Source: Labia minor (lineage: Eukaryota > Arthropoda > Insecta > Dermaptera > Spongiphoridae). From it: a stretch of 64,000 bases of DNA. How positions within the stretch are numbered: the first letter of the stretch is position 1; each line of letters begins with the position of its first letter. The position numbers and the translations under genes were made by a program. Where the stretch lies: the NCBI GenBank assembly GCA_963082975.1, contig OY720344.1:74264053-74328052 (forward strand), given 5' to 3'. The notes below the pieces were generated by a model. It searched no databases. It saw nothing but the letters and a program-made list of their open reading frames with translations, and was not told the DNA's origin. This document shows, in pieces, positions 22,215 to 34,390 of the stretch.

Positions 22215-22432
22215 GAATCGCAAAATGTGTTGGTAACCGCATCACTCAATAACGCCTGAACCAATTTTGACAATTCTTTTTTTAAAATGTTCGTTGAAGT
22301 CCAAGGATAGTTTTTACGGCGAGAAAAAATCGATTAATTGCCGGGAAAACCCTAAAACAGCCCTTTTTTCCCGTACATATTTTTCAATATTATGCAATAT
22401 GTACATAATTACTATTTTTAATTTCGGTACTT
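22215..22432 (+). repeat. unclassified repeat between family 1 and family 2 copies
   Basis: Contains CTCAATAACGCCTGAACCAA and GTTCGTTGAAGTCCAAGGAT, then a GGGAAAACCC palindrome. The composition and phrasing (...GAACCAATTTTGACAATTC) are like Helitron/DINE repeat cores. No second copy is seen in this window. Confidence 0.35.
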
Positions 22433-22808
22433 TGAGCGATTCGATCAAACAGTTTTATACAATTTTTAATCATGTGAAAAACTATCAAACATATATCTTT
22501 ATTTTTACGGTCAGTTTAGAGGAAAAAAAATGAAAACGTTATAGGTAATGACCCTCTTCCGAAAGAGCTACATTTCTCAAAAGTTGATAGAAAACTACGA
22601 ATTTTGAATAATACCCGTGTACCAAATTTAATTATTTTAGCTCAAACCGTTTATACGTAATCTTGTCTACATACACACACATACACACAGACATTTTTCT
22701 CAACCGTAGTGAAATGACACAGGGACCATCCAAACGTATAAAAACATCAAAATCTCGACATCGAAAATTTTCATAATCGCAATACTATCTCTGGCGAGAT
22801 AGTAATCA
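22433..22808 (+). repeat. interspersed repeat family 2, 3' part
   Basis: Runs from TTTGAGCGATTCGATCAA through an AC-rich microsatellite (22670-22690) to CTATCTCTGGCGAGATAGTA. The 3' terminal CGAGATAGT is the complement of the ACTATCTCG at the family's 5' end, so the family has short inverted termini. Confidence 0.7.
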
Positions 22809-22814
22809 AGAAGT

Positions 22815-23561
22815 TGTTAAATTAATTTAGATGATGATTTGAATCTTGTAGATGCGTAAACGTAGATAAGTAAACGAGAAGTGTTAAAGAATTTAGAGCA
22901 GTTGGGACAAAAGAAAAATATGTATACATGAGAGGAATAGATAAATTAAATGTAAATAGAAAAAATTTAAGGCCCAAATAATAATTCTAATCTAATTATA
23001 TTATTTCGCTTTGTTTTGGTTATTTTTAATTGCTACAATTTTATAAATATAAGTAATTAAAAAGAAAATAATACGTAACTAAATACAAATGAATAAGTCA
23101 ATTCAAGAATTCACAGAGCAAGAATTTTCTAAATTATTGAAGTATGAGGAATTAATAATGAAAATTTTTCTACGTTAATTTTATATAATAAAATTGATTG
23201 CAAATGATTATGATACGAATAATTTTTTTTCTATTCTTTTGAAAATATGCTAAATATATATTAGTCAAATTGTAACACGTATACGCAACAATTTAAGAGA
23301 AAGATAAAATTATTTCGAATTAAGGTCAATTCCCACGTCACTTTAAGATGAAGGTGGATTTTAAGTCAATGTCTGTTATTACTCCTTCTTTAAGACAAGT
23401 GAAATTAGTTCCTAGGGATTTGAGATAAAAACGAATTTAATGTTTGGACTAAATTAAATCTAATAAAGGTCAACATGGAATTGAAAAGGAAATATAATTA
23501 AAGAAATGAAAAAGAAAAACATAAACACACAATTCTTATTTTATTTAGAACCCTTAAATCA
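22815..23561. other. gene-free stretch upstream of the hAT element
   Basis: No exon, RNA gene or repeat recognised. Confidence 0.4.
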
Positions 23562-23569
23562 ATTTAGAG

Positions 23570-26500
23570 CAGTGGTTCTTAAACTGTGGTCCGCGGACCC
23601 CTGGGGGTCCGCGAAGCCTTTACTGGGGGTCCGCGGTCCTCGGAAAAAAATCATCGTAAAAATATATACATATATAAATATTTAAAGTTCATTGTTTAAC
23701 TATATCCTCCTAGAGAATTACGGCTATAATTTAATACTATTAATAATACTATTTTATTTTATTAAATTGATAATTATGTCAATTAATTTTTTGTGAATAA
23801 ATAAACATATATAAAAAACTATATATAAAATTTGAATTTTCATCCATTCATTCATTTAAAATCATTTTTCGATTGTTCCTTTAAAATAACCCCTCTTAGG
23901 GGCTCGGAAGGGGAGGCATATAAGGGAATTTTCTTTCACTTTGTTATTGGGGAAAACCAGGGGAGGGGACAGTCTTACCCGGAAAAACCCAAATTGTCAG
24001 CGTCCACTCTGGGGTTTTAAACAGTTTTAAAGCAAATGTTAATTATAAGTTCATTTCTCAACGAGTTGTATCTTTAAATTATTTTTATTAATGTTAATTA
24101 TAAGTTCATTTCTCAACGAGTTGTATCTTTAAATTATTTTTATTAATTTAATTAATTATAATTAAATTATAGCTAATAATAGTTTATTATAGCTAATAAT
24201 TTTTTTTAATTTTTAGTGTAATTTGCATGATCATTATTTTATAAAAACACTAAACACATTTTGCAATTTCCCAGAAAGGCTGTTTTTGAGAGTAAGTATA
24301 AGTTAGTTTTATGAATAAAAAATATTTATTTTAATAATATTTTAGAATCAAATTACGAAATTAATAATATTTTAGAATCAAATTACGAAATTAATAATAT
24401 TTTAGAATCAAATTACGAAATATATTTATTATATAAATTAATATTCATTTAAAATGATATTAAATCATTTATTTAAAATTATTTAAAACATTTATTAAAA
24501 TGATTTAAAACATTCATTTAAAATGATTTAAAACATTCATTTAAAATGATATTAAAACATTCATTTAAAATCATATTAAAACATTCATTTAAAATCATAT
24601 TAAAACATAGCTAGTAAATAATAATTCGTTATATTTATATTATATTTATATTATATTTATATTATTGTAGTTCAATGTTAATAAATTACTCCATAAAATG
24701 GATCGTTGGCTACAAACTGGTTCAACACAGAAACGGAAAGAATCAGATGATGAGGCATCAACAGCAAACTCTACCAAGAAACGCAAAACTAGAAAATATT
24801 CGGATGATTATTTATCATTTGGATTTACTTATATTTGCAACAATGATGTGGAAAGACCAGTCTGCGTTCTATGTCAGGAAAGTTTATCCAATGAAAGTAT
24901 GAAACCTGCTAATCTCAGACGTCATTTACAAACAAAGCACAGCGAGCATGTTAGTAAGTCTATCGAATTTTTTAAAATGAAAAAAGAAGAACTTAATTCA
25001 AGTCAGAAATTGATGGTAAAGACGGGATCTGGTGGTATGAGTAAGAAAGCAGTAATGGCATCATATGAAGTAGCTCTACTTATTGCTAAAGCAGGAAAGC
25101 CGCATAATATAGCAGAGCAATTAATTCTTCCTGCTACAAAAGTAATTACAAATATAATGTTAGGAACTAAAGCAGCAAACGATATAAATTTGATTTCATT
25201 ATCAAATGATACGGTTAAGAATAGGATTGAAGACATGTCATGTAATATAAAAGAAGAATTAATATCGAGAGTGCGTAAAAGTCACTATTACTCATTACAA
25301 TTGGATGAAAGTACTGATGTCACTAATAATGCCAATTTGTTAGCTTTCATTAGATATGAGTTTGAAAATCAAATACAAGAAGATGTATTGTTTTGTGATT
25401 CACTACCTTCACGAACGACAGCTAATGACATATTTAACAGTTTGAATAATTTTATAACCGAAAATGAAATAGAGTGGCCAAAATGTGTTGGAATTTGCAC
25501 TGATGGTGCTCGTGCAATGTCAGGTACAAGAACTGGATTGATTGCTCTTATTAAAAATGTTGCGCCTCAGGTTGTTTGGAATCATTGCTGCATTCACAGA
25601 GAATCATTAGCAGCCAAAAATATGTCACCAGATTTGAAAAGAACATTAGACGAAGTAGTTAAAATTGTCAATTTCATTAAGGCTCGTCCACTTAATTCCA
25701 GAGTTTTTAAAATTTTGTGTGTAGTCAACATACACATTTATTATTACATACAGATGTACGTTGGTTGTCCCGCGGGAAAGTACTCATTCGCCTTTTTGAG
25801 CTTCGAGATGAAATACGATTGTTTTTAATAGATGCGCATTTTGAACTGACCGAATGTTTCAATGATTTTATCTGGTTAGCTAAGGTGGCTTACTTGACTG
25901 ATATTTTTACAAAATTGAACGAACTTAATTTGAGCCTGCAAGGTACTGTTGTAAATATATTTAAAGTTGAAGATAAAATAGAAGCAATGATTAAAAAAAT
26001 CGACTTGTGGTCGAAACGCATCCAGAACGGTGTATATGAGTCTTTTCCAACTCTCAATGATTTCATAGAAAGCTCCAGTGAAAAATTGCTTAATCAAACG
26101 CGTCAATTATTTGTTGAACATTTAATTACTTTGAAAAGCAACTTCAGGAAGTATTTTTCTACTCCTGATCCTTGCAATAACTGGATCAGAGATCCATTTA
26201 ATATGGAAATTACAAATGCTAAACATTTATCTGCACCTGAACAAGATATTCTCGTGGAATTATCATGTGATACAACTTATAAACTAAAATTTAACAAAAC
26301 TGAATTGAGCAACTTTTGGTTACTTCTCAGGTCAGATTATCCTGCGCTTGCAAATAAAGCACTTCAACACTTGATTCCATTCTGCACAACATATTTATGC
26401 GAACAAGCTTTTTCGGTACTATTTTATATTAAGTCTAAATATAGAAACAAATTAAATGTAGAGCCGGATCTTAGATTAAAAGTTTCCAATATTAAGCCAG

Positions 26501-26933
26501 ATATTGAGATTCTTGTTTCAAGAAAACAACTGCATACATCTCATTAAATATGTAAGTTATATTTAATGAGATAGATGCAGTTATTTTTTAAAATATTTCT
26601 TATTTAATATTTTCTGAAAAAAATTATAAAATATTTATATGAATTTAATGTAAGTACCCATTATAATTTGTGAGATTTGTTGCTATGACAATGTTTGTAT
26701 TTTCTTTCTTCAATATTATAATTTCTAATAAAATGTGTTCTACAATATGCAAAAAAATCGTTATTCACCAATCACTGTTAGAAATATTCATCATATATCC
26801 TTGTCCTTATGAGATCGTAAGCCAGAAATTAATTAATAAAATGACGAAAAGTACCTAAAGTTGTGATGGGGGTCCGTCAAAAAAAATTTTTTCAAGTGGG
26901 GGTCCGTGGAGTACATAAGTTTAAGAACCTATG
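23570..26933 (+). mobile_element. near-complete hAT transposon (ZBED5/SCAND3 type)
   Basis: The left end is CAGTGGTTCTTAAACTGTGG and the right end, inverted, is CATAGGTTCTTAAACTTATG. The octamer ATTTAGAG is exact on both sides (23562-23569 and 26934-26941), giving an element of 3364 bp. GGGGGTCCG motifs are repeated at both ends (23597, 23627, 26868, 26899), probably transposase-binding sites. The 5' noncoding third holds three sets of short tandem repeats: a 55-bp unit twice (24036-24147), a 30-bp unit about three times (24339-24420) and an ATTCATTTAAAATGATTTAAAAC-like unit about five times (24480-24605). The transposase gene is described separately. The exact target duplication and single large lesion suggest recent insertion. 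Confidence 0.93.
24698..26547 (+). pseudogene. hAT transposase with BED finger, one frameshift
   Basis: Frame A (24698 to about 25730) encodes an N-terminal Lys/Ser-rich segment, a BED-type zinc finger (C-x2-C at CVLC, then H-x4-H in HLQTKHSEH) and the start of the RNase H-like fold with YSLQLDESTDVTNNANLL (first catalytic Asp), then GICTDGARAMSG (second Asp) and the C-x2-H segment HCCIHRESLAAK. Frame B (about 25720 to 26547) continues with HTDVRWLSRGKVLIRLFELR and ends with the dimerisation domain YLCEQAFSVLFYIKSKYRNK, stopping at the usual family tail (...RKQLHTSH). The two frames meet at about 25715-25735; relative to the family a few bases after FKILC appear to be missing. Otherwise the protein is full length (about 610 residues), closest to ZBED5/SCAND3/FAM200-type hAT transposases. 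Confidence 0.9.
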
Positions 26934-27123
26934 ATTTAGAGTGTAGAACGTTAGCATCTTGTGGTAGTCAAGTTAAGCATAATTAACTGATTCTTCCTTT
27001 AGAGTAGATATATAGGCTATATTTAAAGACATAAACTATATATAAATATATATATATATATTTAGATTTATAAATATATTAAAACTTATTTAAATTTTGT
27101 TATTATGAAATAAATTCAATATA

Positions 27124-28925
27124 GGGTGACCCAGCCAGTAGTTGAACGAATAAAGCCAGTTTACCACGGATCCTGTTGTAAGTTCTAAACTATTAGCCGT
27201 AAAACTAAGCTAATGGATTTTTAACAAAGCTTTATTATTGTAGTTATTAAAAAAAATATTAAACAGTGCTTAACTGAAAAATAAAAAGCAAAAAAAAATT
27301 CACAACATATTTTATGATTTTTTCCCAGTGGTTGAACAGACATGTCCAGTTTCTGAACGCTCGATATTCCAGTAATTGAACACCCGTTATTTCATAGTTT
27401 TTTTTTATTTTAAGTTTAGGTACACATCCAAAACGACTTAACAAATATCTAGGCTTATAGCTTGAGCACTCATAACACAATACAAGGCTGATTCACATTC
27501 CAAACATTGCTCAATGTTTAAATTATAATAATAATAATAACAATAATACATATATTTATTTATTTATTTATTTATTTCAAACAAACACCAATCGGCAATA
27601 TACATATAAGATACAAAATTAAAAATATTTTTAAAATTTTTTAAACTTTTGATACGAAATTGCTTTGGGAGTCGAGTCCCGGTACTGCATACAGATTCGG
27701 CTCACAATGGGAAACAATGCTTTCCCAATTATAAAAAAGAACATCTTTTTTTGGCCATTTCCATTGATTTAGCCATTGAGGACACTTCTGCACCATCTTC
27801 ATCGGTTTTCAGTATTATGCCTGGGAAATATTTGTCCTCGTATACAATAATCACATGCTCTTCTACTTGCTTCTGTACTGGCTGCCAGTTAGGCCCATTG
27901 TCATCACTCGGATTCATGCCCGACGATACTTCGACGCTAGACTCAGAGCTGTCCGCTGTCGTTTACTACAAACTCGAAGTTTTTCTTGCTTCTTTTTATC
28001 GAGTTTCTCTTTCTTATCTAGCCATTCCTGAATTCTTCTTTTCTTTTCCTTTTCCTTCTCTGCTTTTTCTTTCTTCTTGTCTTCAAAAGACTTAATCCAT
28101 TGCTTTGAAGTTGTTACGTAAGGTAAGCGTCGCCTTGTGAAGATTCATGTGGACATAAAATAGCGTCGGCAAATGCAGGACTGACTTCAGTCCCTACGAC
28201 TTTAGGCGAGTCCGTTTGTCTTGAATACTGAAGGTGAGGCATCAAAATTATGATTAATTTCGGGCTCTTTTTCAATACACTCAGACAAAAGGCCATTTGT
28301 CTGAGTTTCATTAAGACATTTGCTCCGAAGCCTTTTCCAAAACTGAAACAGTTCACGGGCCTCAATATTACCCTCCCACTCTTCCCCTGCACTTTTCTAA
28401 ATTCTTCAGGCCTACCCTTGGGGAAGAGGGATTCAAGGTATAAGAGGGATTGAACATTCACAGTCTGGTGATCTTCGATGGCGGGCACCGTTCACCACTG
28501 TTCAATTACTGGAATATGTGCATTTTAACAGTGCCATTAGTTGAACAGTCAGTTTAGAGCTCTAAAAAATAAAAAATATCTATTCCTTAATATCATGCTT
28601 CAAAATGTAGTCCTTTAGCTTTAATTTAAGACCAATTTGGTAAAAATATCTCTAAAAATGACTAGGATGCACGTGGATTACTTTTACTTACCGTATTTTC
28701 AGTAGACTAGTCGTGAATGCAAAAAAAGCATTTCATTTGAGAAAAAAAATAATATCTCTGAGTACTTAAGTCACGTGCAGCAGAGGTGTTTTAGTTGTGA
28801 CAACATAACAACTTAAAAATAAAATAAAATTTCACGTTCCAAGCATGTTTCCTCTTGAGATTTTGGCGGATTTTTGGTAATTTGTTCAACTACTGGAAGG
28901 GGTTCAACTACTGGCTGGGTCACCC
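27124..28925 (-). mobile_element. pogo/Tigger-like element with C-terminal coding only
   Basis: Terminal inverted repeats begin GGGTGACCCAGCCAGTAGTT on both strands and TA adjoins both ends (27122-27123 and 28926-28927). The 12-mer CCAGTAGTTGAA recurs with small changes at least six times near the ends (27135, 27329, 27370, 28498, 28890, 28910). Inside, minus-strand frames give the C-terminal part of a jerky/pogo-type transposase: from 28488 MPAIEDHQTVNVQSLLYLES, later a charged KEKAEKEKEKKRRIQEW helix (about 28040-28090), and around 27740-27870 VIIVYEDKYFPGIILKTDED, a small SH3/Tudor-like tail found at the end of such proteins. No HTH or DDE catalytic region is visible in the 1.8 kb. The frame shifts at least once between the blocks. 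Confidence 0.7.
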
Positions 28926-28981
28926 TATGTTTTATTTAGTACATTCAATAAATAAATATCATTTTACATTTAAAAGTCTTA

Positions 28982-29040
28982 TAAGTGATGGTGGTCTTCG
29001 TGTTTGATAAGATTTTGATAGAAGGAGCCTGTTAAAGCCT
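28982..29040 (-). pseudogene. RR-2 cuticle gene tail fragment
   Basis: The minus strand reads [16 protein letters not shown] and then a stop. It aligns to the last 16 residues of the two intact RR-2 proteins ([15 protein letters not shown]). Everything upstream of it, including the chitin-binding domain, is gone. It lies head-to-head with the pseudogene that starts about 375 bp to its right, so it is a separate, oppositely oriented family member. Confidence 0.75.
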
Positions 29041-29415
29041 CTCCTTGATTTAGATTTATTTATTTTAATATCAATATATTTTTATATAATTTTTATAAAT
29101 TTTTTCTTTTTATATAAATTTTTTTGTATATTTATATTCAAACATGTGGTCAGACTGTTTAGTAGCTAAGTTGACTATGCAAAAGAGTCACATGATCGCT
29201 TACAGCCAATCACCTTGCTGCTTTTTGTTGATGTTGGCTGTGGGCTGCTTCTCTTGGCTTTGGAAGAATTGATCTCTTCTCACTTGCTCGTAGGACTCAC
29301 TGTTGTTCATAGGCTTTGGCGACAGACACAGAGTCATATAGATTTTATAAACAAACTAAAAGTTCTTTGAAAATTGAAATTGAATATTATTAAAAAATAT
29401 TACACATTTAATTAG

Positions 29416-29828
29416 ATGTTGTTATTCATTTTCTTTGGTGCTTTTGTCTGTATCCAAGCAAGTCATTGAGATTATCAGGACAATCATGTAAAAATAAATA
29501 ATAAATTCATTATTTAATGAGATTATTTGAAAGAATATAATATTTTTTAAAGGTAACGGCTCATTATTCTTTAAATTATGGAGTGAATGATGGTCATACC
29601 GATGACCACAAGAACCAATGTGAGATTTGGGAAGATGTACACAAAGAAGAGTACTCTCTCAAGAAAGGTGATGGTTCTATCTGAACTGTGCATTACACCA
29701 TCGATCCCCATAATGGATTCAATGCAGTCGTTAAGAAATTTGAACATGCTTTCCACTCCCAAGTATATCATTACATAAAAACCTCCTCCTACCAAAGTCT
29801 AATCAAACACAAAGACCACCACCATTAA
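29416..29828 (+). pseudogene. RR-2 cuticle gene, broken copy
   Basis: The structure matches the intact genes: acceptor-like TTTAATTAG just before the ATG, coding exon 29416-29487 (signal-peptide text MLLFIFFGAFVCIQAS), donor GTAAAA, then acceptor TTTAAAG and exon 29553-29828. The domain reads TAHYSLNYGVNDGHTDDHKN, later [20 protein letters not shown], ending SLIKHKDHHH. Lesions: a TGA right after the signal peptide (29467-29469), a TGA within the RR-2 domain (where the family has GTIRTV), one codon lost near EDVHKEEY, and the His-rich repeat tail reduced to HYIKTSSY. Exon and intron positions are retained, so it arose by genomic duplication and not by retroposition. Confidence 0.9.
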
Positions 29829-30385
29829 TACAACCAATTGGTTAATACATAACGAATATTTAATGAATTGAATGTATTTTTGATTTATTTTTATATGAAT
29901 TTATTTTTATCGTTAATAAAACTCCTTAATTAAAACTTTTAAAAAAATATTTTAAAAATTTATTTTTTATTTAAAGATATTTATTATTATATATTTTAAA
30001 CATTTAATTGAATTTCTAATAAATTAGGAATTATTTTATTTAATTATTTTGATATATAGGAAATCATGAATAAACCCATTGGCTACAATAAATGCCAGTT
30101 ATTACTCTCTTATGAATCTATATAAATGTTAAAGAATTAATTAATTAATCTATCCTTTCACATAATTTTTCAAATTATAATTAAAATATGCATTTTTAAT
30201 CTGAACCTATTCAATTTTATCATTTCCCATATCAACCGTCGCGGATTCAATAACCCTTTATTATTCTAAATTCAATCCAGAGTGCTACCAATTAATTAAA
30301 CTTATTTTTAACCCATTTTTTCTAATAAAATACCTTACCCACGTATTCAAATATAGGACAATATATATATATATATATATATATA

Positions 30386-30904
30386 TGTGGGAATGGAGCT
30401 TTTTGGCTCATCACCGTCCGAATCATCAAAAGCCTGGCGCATCTTACTGCCTCAAAGTCGGCCATTCTCAACCACAATATCATCGGAGTTGGTGCTTCCT
30501 CTCAACGCCGCTCCAAGCAGCGAGCGCCCCAGACGCCGTCGCCGCCTCCCCACCATGAGCTACCATCACCGTCGCCGCCATTCTCCCACTCCACGCCACC
30601 GACCAATAGCAACCGAGTTCCAGCTGTTTGGACTTCCTTTTAAAAGGGACACCGGCACGATTCGAGTTTAGTATATAGTCAGATTTCAGTTTAAGTTTTA
30701 CAGTCGACAGTTTACAGACAAGAGTTTATTCAGTCTTTTGTACATCGCCAGAAGTATTCAAGAAACGAAGAAGTTACAATTTCATTTATTTTTACACTAT
30801 TTTTATCTTGTTCATCTTTATTCAATAAAACGATATTTTTGCAACCATTTAAACAAAACAGATATTTTTTGCTAAACAACCCCTAGACAACGAAATTCCC
30901 TACA
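30386..30904 (+). mobile_element. solo LTR of an LTR retrotransposon (fossil)
   Basis: A 519-bp unit begins TGTGGGAATGG and ends AATTCCCTACA, giving the short inverted TG...CA termini of an LTR. It is much richer in G and C than its flanks, has a TTTTAAAAGGG core-promoter-like box near 30640 and AATAAA near 30822. Both flanks are (AT)n, so the target duplication is not readable. No internal retrotransposon sequence adjoins it. The family (Gypsy or Pao type) is not determinable from the LTR alone. Confidence 0.6.
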
Positions 30905-32155
30905 TATATATATAATAAATCCCATTAATAAATATGTTTTTCCATTACATTTTTAATATTTTAATATTAAAAAGCTATTAAAACAATTTTAAGAAGAATG
31001 CACAAATGATCTATTACAAAGTTTTAATTGTCTCATTAAAAAGTTCACTTTATTTTTACGACATTTTTGCATTATGCAGTTTAAACAAATAACAAACAAT
31101 AGTATAAAGTAAATTAAATTAAATTAATATATTTATGTATTTTAAATAAATGAGAAAAGTAAAGTAACTTAAGTTTATAAATTGTTTGTCAGTTAATTTT
31201 TAAACATTAATATTTGTAAAAACGCATCTTTTTACAGAAAGCATTTATAAAAATTTATAATAGATTTTACTCTACTTATTTATAATCTAATCTTATCGAA
31301 AAAAAACTAAGTAAAAATAAAAGTACTTATATTTTGGCAATAAAATTTATATATCAAAGGAATTTAATTTGTAAGTAGGTATGTTTCCCTTTTTTTGGAA
31401 AAAATATTTAATAGCATTTTTGTTAAATACTTGATTGTTGTACCAGATATCATCTTCTAGATTTTTTGAATATTTATTATATTTTTATATATTTATATAT
31501 TGTAAAATCAATGTTCAATAATTCAGGTGTGTTTTACTATAATAATACTTAAGTTGATATTCATAATATTATATTCATAATAGTATTTTAAAAAACCAAG
31601 TCCACTTTATAATTACACTTTTTAAGCTCTACTCGAATCCAAAATCAAAATTTAAACGATATACTCAATTTTTTGGCGACAGACACACAGACACACAGAC
31701 ATATGTAGATTTAATATTAAAATTTATATTTGTATATTGTAATTATAAATCTTGAAAACATTTTAAAAACATTGTTTCTTATTTTGATTAAAATTACATT
31801 TTCATTCTGTAAATTAAATAATTTTAATTCATTTAAATAAATATCTATTTTTAAATATTTTTTGCTCTCTACATTATTTATCTAATTCTCACAATATATT
31901 AAGATCATATAAATTGGAATTATTTAAATATGAATAAAAGTTCGTTGATAGTAATGCTTCCTAGCATTCCCAGATGTTTAATTAATAAAAATATTCCAAT
32001 ACAAATATGCAATTTAATCAACTTTTGCTTTGTGATTTTCATCCAAATACTATAATAATCTATAATATATTTAATCTATTTTTTTTTAAGAATTACGTCT
32101 GTTGAAGAAGCTCAACATATATATTTTATACAAAATATTTAAATTAATTAAAATT
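30905..32155. other. gene-free AT-rich stretch with repeat scraps
   Basis: At 31600-31720 a segment (CAAGTCCACTTTATAATTAC ... GGCGACAGACACACAGACA) is shared in part with 29325-29350 and, inverted, with 17340-17400, so it is another low-copy interspersed repeat with an (ACAC/CAGA)n centre. The segment 31795-31910 is nearly identical to 17525-17635. No exon seen. Confidence 0.45.
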
Positions 32156-32600
32156 AATTTGTATTATATGGATGTGAGGCATGGTCTATGAACTTAGAAG
32201 TAGAAGTAGATTTAGAGTATTTGAGAATAGGATTATGCGAAGTATTTATGGGCCACAGAAAGATGAGGTCAGCGGAGAATGTCAGAGAGTGCATTACAAG
32301 GAATCGGATGACCTTTATGCATCTCCAGTTATAGTTAGGATTATAAAATCGAGAAGGCTGCGATGGACTGGGCACATTTCAAGAATAGGAGAGGAAAGAA
32401 TGGCGAAAAATCTATTGGTGGAAAGACCGATTGGGAAACATCTGCTTGGAGGACAAAGGACGCTGTAGGTGGATAATGTAGGAAGGGACGTGAGAGAGAA
32501 GGGACAGGATAGGGATTGGAGGGTTGTGGCTCAGAATAGGGATACTTGGAGAAGTGTGGTTACTTTCGAGTTTCGTAGAACCACAGAGATAGATAGATAG
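32156..32600 (+). mobile_element. LINE 3' end (GATA-tailed family)
   Basis: The plus strand encodes the C-terminal region after the reverse transcriptase: [40 protein letters not shown], then MAKNLLVERPIGKHLLGG. The 3' terminus is CTTTCGAGTTTCGTAGAACC followed by (GATA)n at about 32588-32599. LINEs of the RTE/CR1 group have this RLRWAGHVARMGE tail; I do not assign the clade. It is 5'-truncated, as is usual for target-primed insertions. Confidence 0.8.
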
Positions 32601-34390
32601 AATTAAAATTAATGCTAATGATAATGCGGCATCGTTCAGAGAGGCAGTGACTCCATCTTTGAATGGTGAAATGGGACTGAGGAGATTCTATCCCTTTTTT
32701 CCGGCTGTGGTACCAGCACTCTGTCGTTATATCACCTTCGTCCTCATCTTCTCCTCGTTCATCCTTTGTTTCATTTTGTGTAAGATATTCCATTCTTTAC
32801 AGATTATACTATTTCGAGTATAAGTCTATTGTTAATTCTAGCTTTACTAGAATAGATCCTCTTTATAAAGTTTATTTTGTCGAATATTGGTTAATCAAGA
32901 AAGATCGAACCACACACCTCTTTATAAACGTAATAATTTTCATGACGTCAGCCACTTCGAAGAAACGCTGTTTACTACTTCGAATCATCTCGCTGGACAT
33001 TCGTAAAAGTATCTTTTTGTAACTGTTCAGTTGCATCACCTTTTTATTCATAAACATTAATAATTAAAAAACATTTCATATATAATTTATTTAGAATTAA
33101 GATTTATAGTTATAAGTTGTTATATTTAAGTTAGTTATTAATTATTCCATTATATTTGATATCAAATAATATCAAATATACTAAATCTAATCTTTATGTA
33201 TATATATGTTTAAATGATTATCAAGTTAATAATTATTTAACTTTGGATATATTAAATGGCAAACAAATCTTTGTTATTAATATAAAAAGCACTAATCTTT
33301 TTATTCAGATCAGAAAGAATAATTTGTTTTGAGGGAATTTGTTTATTAATTTCTTAAATCAAACCTTTTCACACGGCGACCGTACAGTACTTAAACTTTT
33401 CTTTGTTTTTATCATCATAAGACAAATACCTCCATAGATTGCCCCAACAACGACAAGCTTAGTATCTTTAAAACATTTGTCTCTTATATAAATTACCAAA
33501 TTCTAAATAATTAGAATAGATTTAATGTAATTTATAATATATCAAACATTACTTTTATGCTTTCTAAGGATTATTGTATTTATTATTTATTTCAAGAAAT
33601 CACATGGCATATATTATATATATATATATATATATATACTTATTGACAAAAAAAAATAGGGGAAAGGCCTTATTTAATTCCCTCTCTAGTACTAAATCCA
33701 TCTATAATATTCGAAATTAATTAATGAACATTCAATTTTTTATAAAAGAGAAAAAATGACATAAGATTACATCCGTTCATTCTAATTAAATTTTTTTCAA
33801 ATTAAATTTAATTATATAAAGATTTCTTTATTATAACGTTAAATATATATATAAGTATTTATGGTATAAGAAATGAAAAAATAAATTAAATTTTAATAAT
33901 CGAATATATAACTAAATACATAACTCATCTATATATAGTATGTAAAATATATTAAATATTATTAAATTTAATAATTAAATATTAGAATTTGTATAAGTAA
34001 ATTATATATCTCGTTCATTCAGAATGGGAAAATATATAGCTTATTGATTTTATAATTTCACGTATTTTTTATATACAGTGAATCTTTTAGTTTTTATTTT
34101 CCTGTTTTGGAAATAATTTTTTGTGTGATCTATTATAATTATATGTATATTTAAATAATTTTTTTATATTAAATAGAATTTATATATTTGTTTGTAAATT
34201 ATAATTTATATTCACCTGTATTAACTAATAAAAAAATTAATATTTACCAATATAACTTTATTAATGAATTTTTACGAAACTAGATGAAACATTTTAATGT
34301 TATGCAAACTAAAATTAAACTCATAATTATAAAACATATCAATAATAATAATTAAACAAAAGTTAGGGGAAGTTTCAATTAATTAATAAA
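32601..34390. other. gene-free AT-rich stretch
   Basis: A mixed-composition patch at 32620-32800 and another at 32880-33050 have no recognisable product. An (AT)n run lies at 33615-33640. No exon or RNA gene supported. Confidence 0.4.

Noticed and set aside
24698-26547. Domesticated host ZBED5/SCAND3 gene
   Set aside because: It is enclosed by TIRs and an exact 8-bp target duplication and contains a frameshift, so it is a transposon.
30387-30671. 94-residue Arg/Pro/Ser-rich frame
   Set aside because: It lies wholly inside the solo LTR, where GC-richness keeps frames open; no family match.
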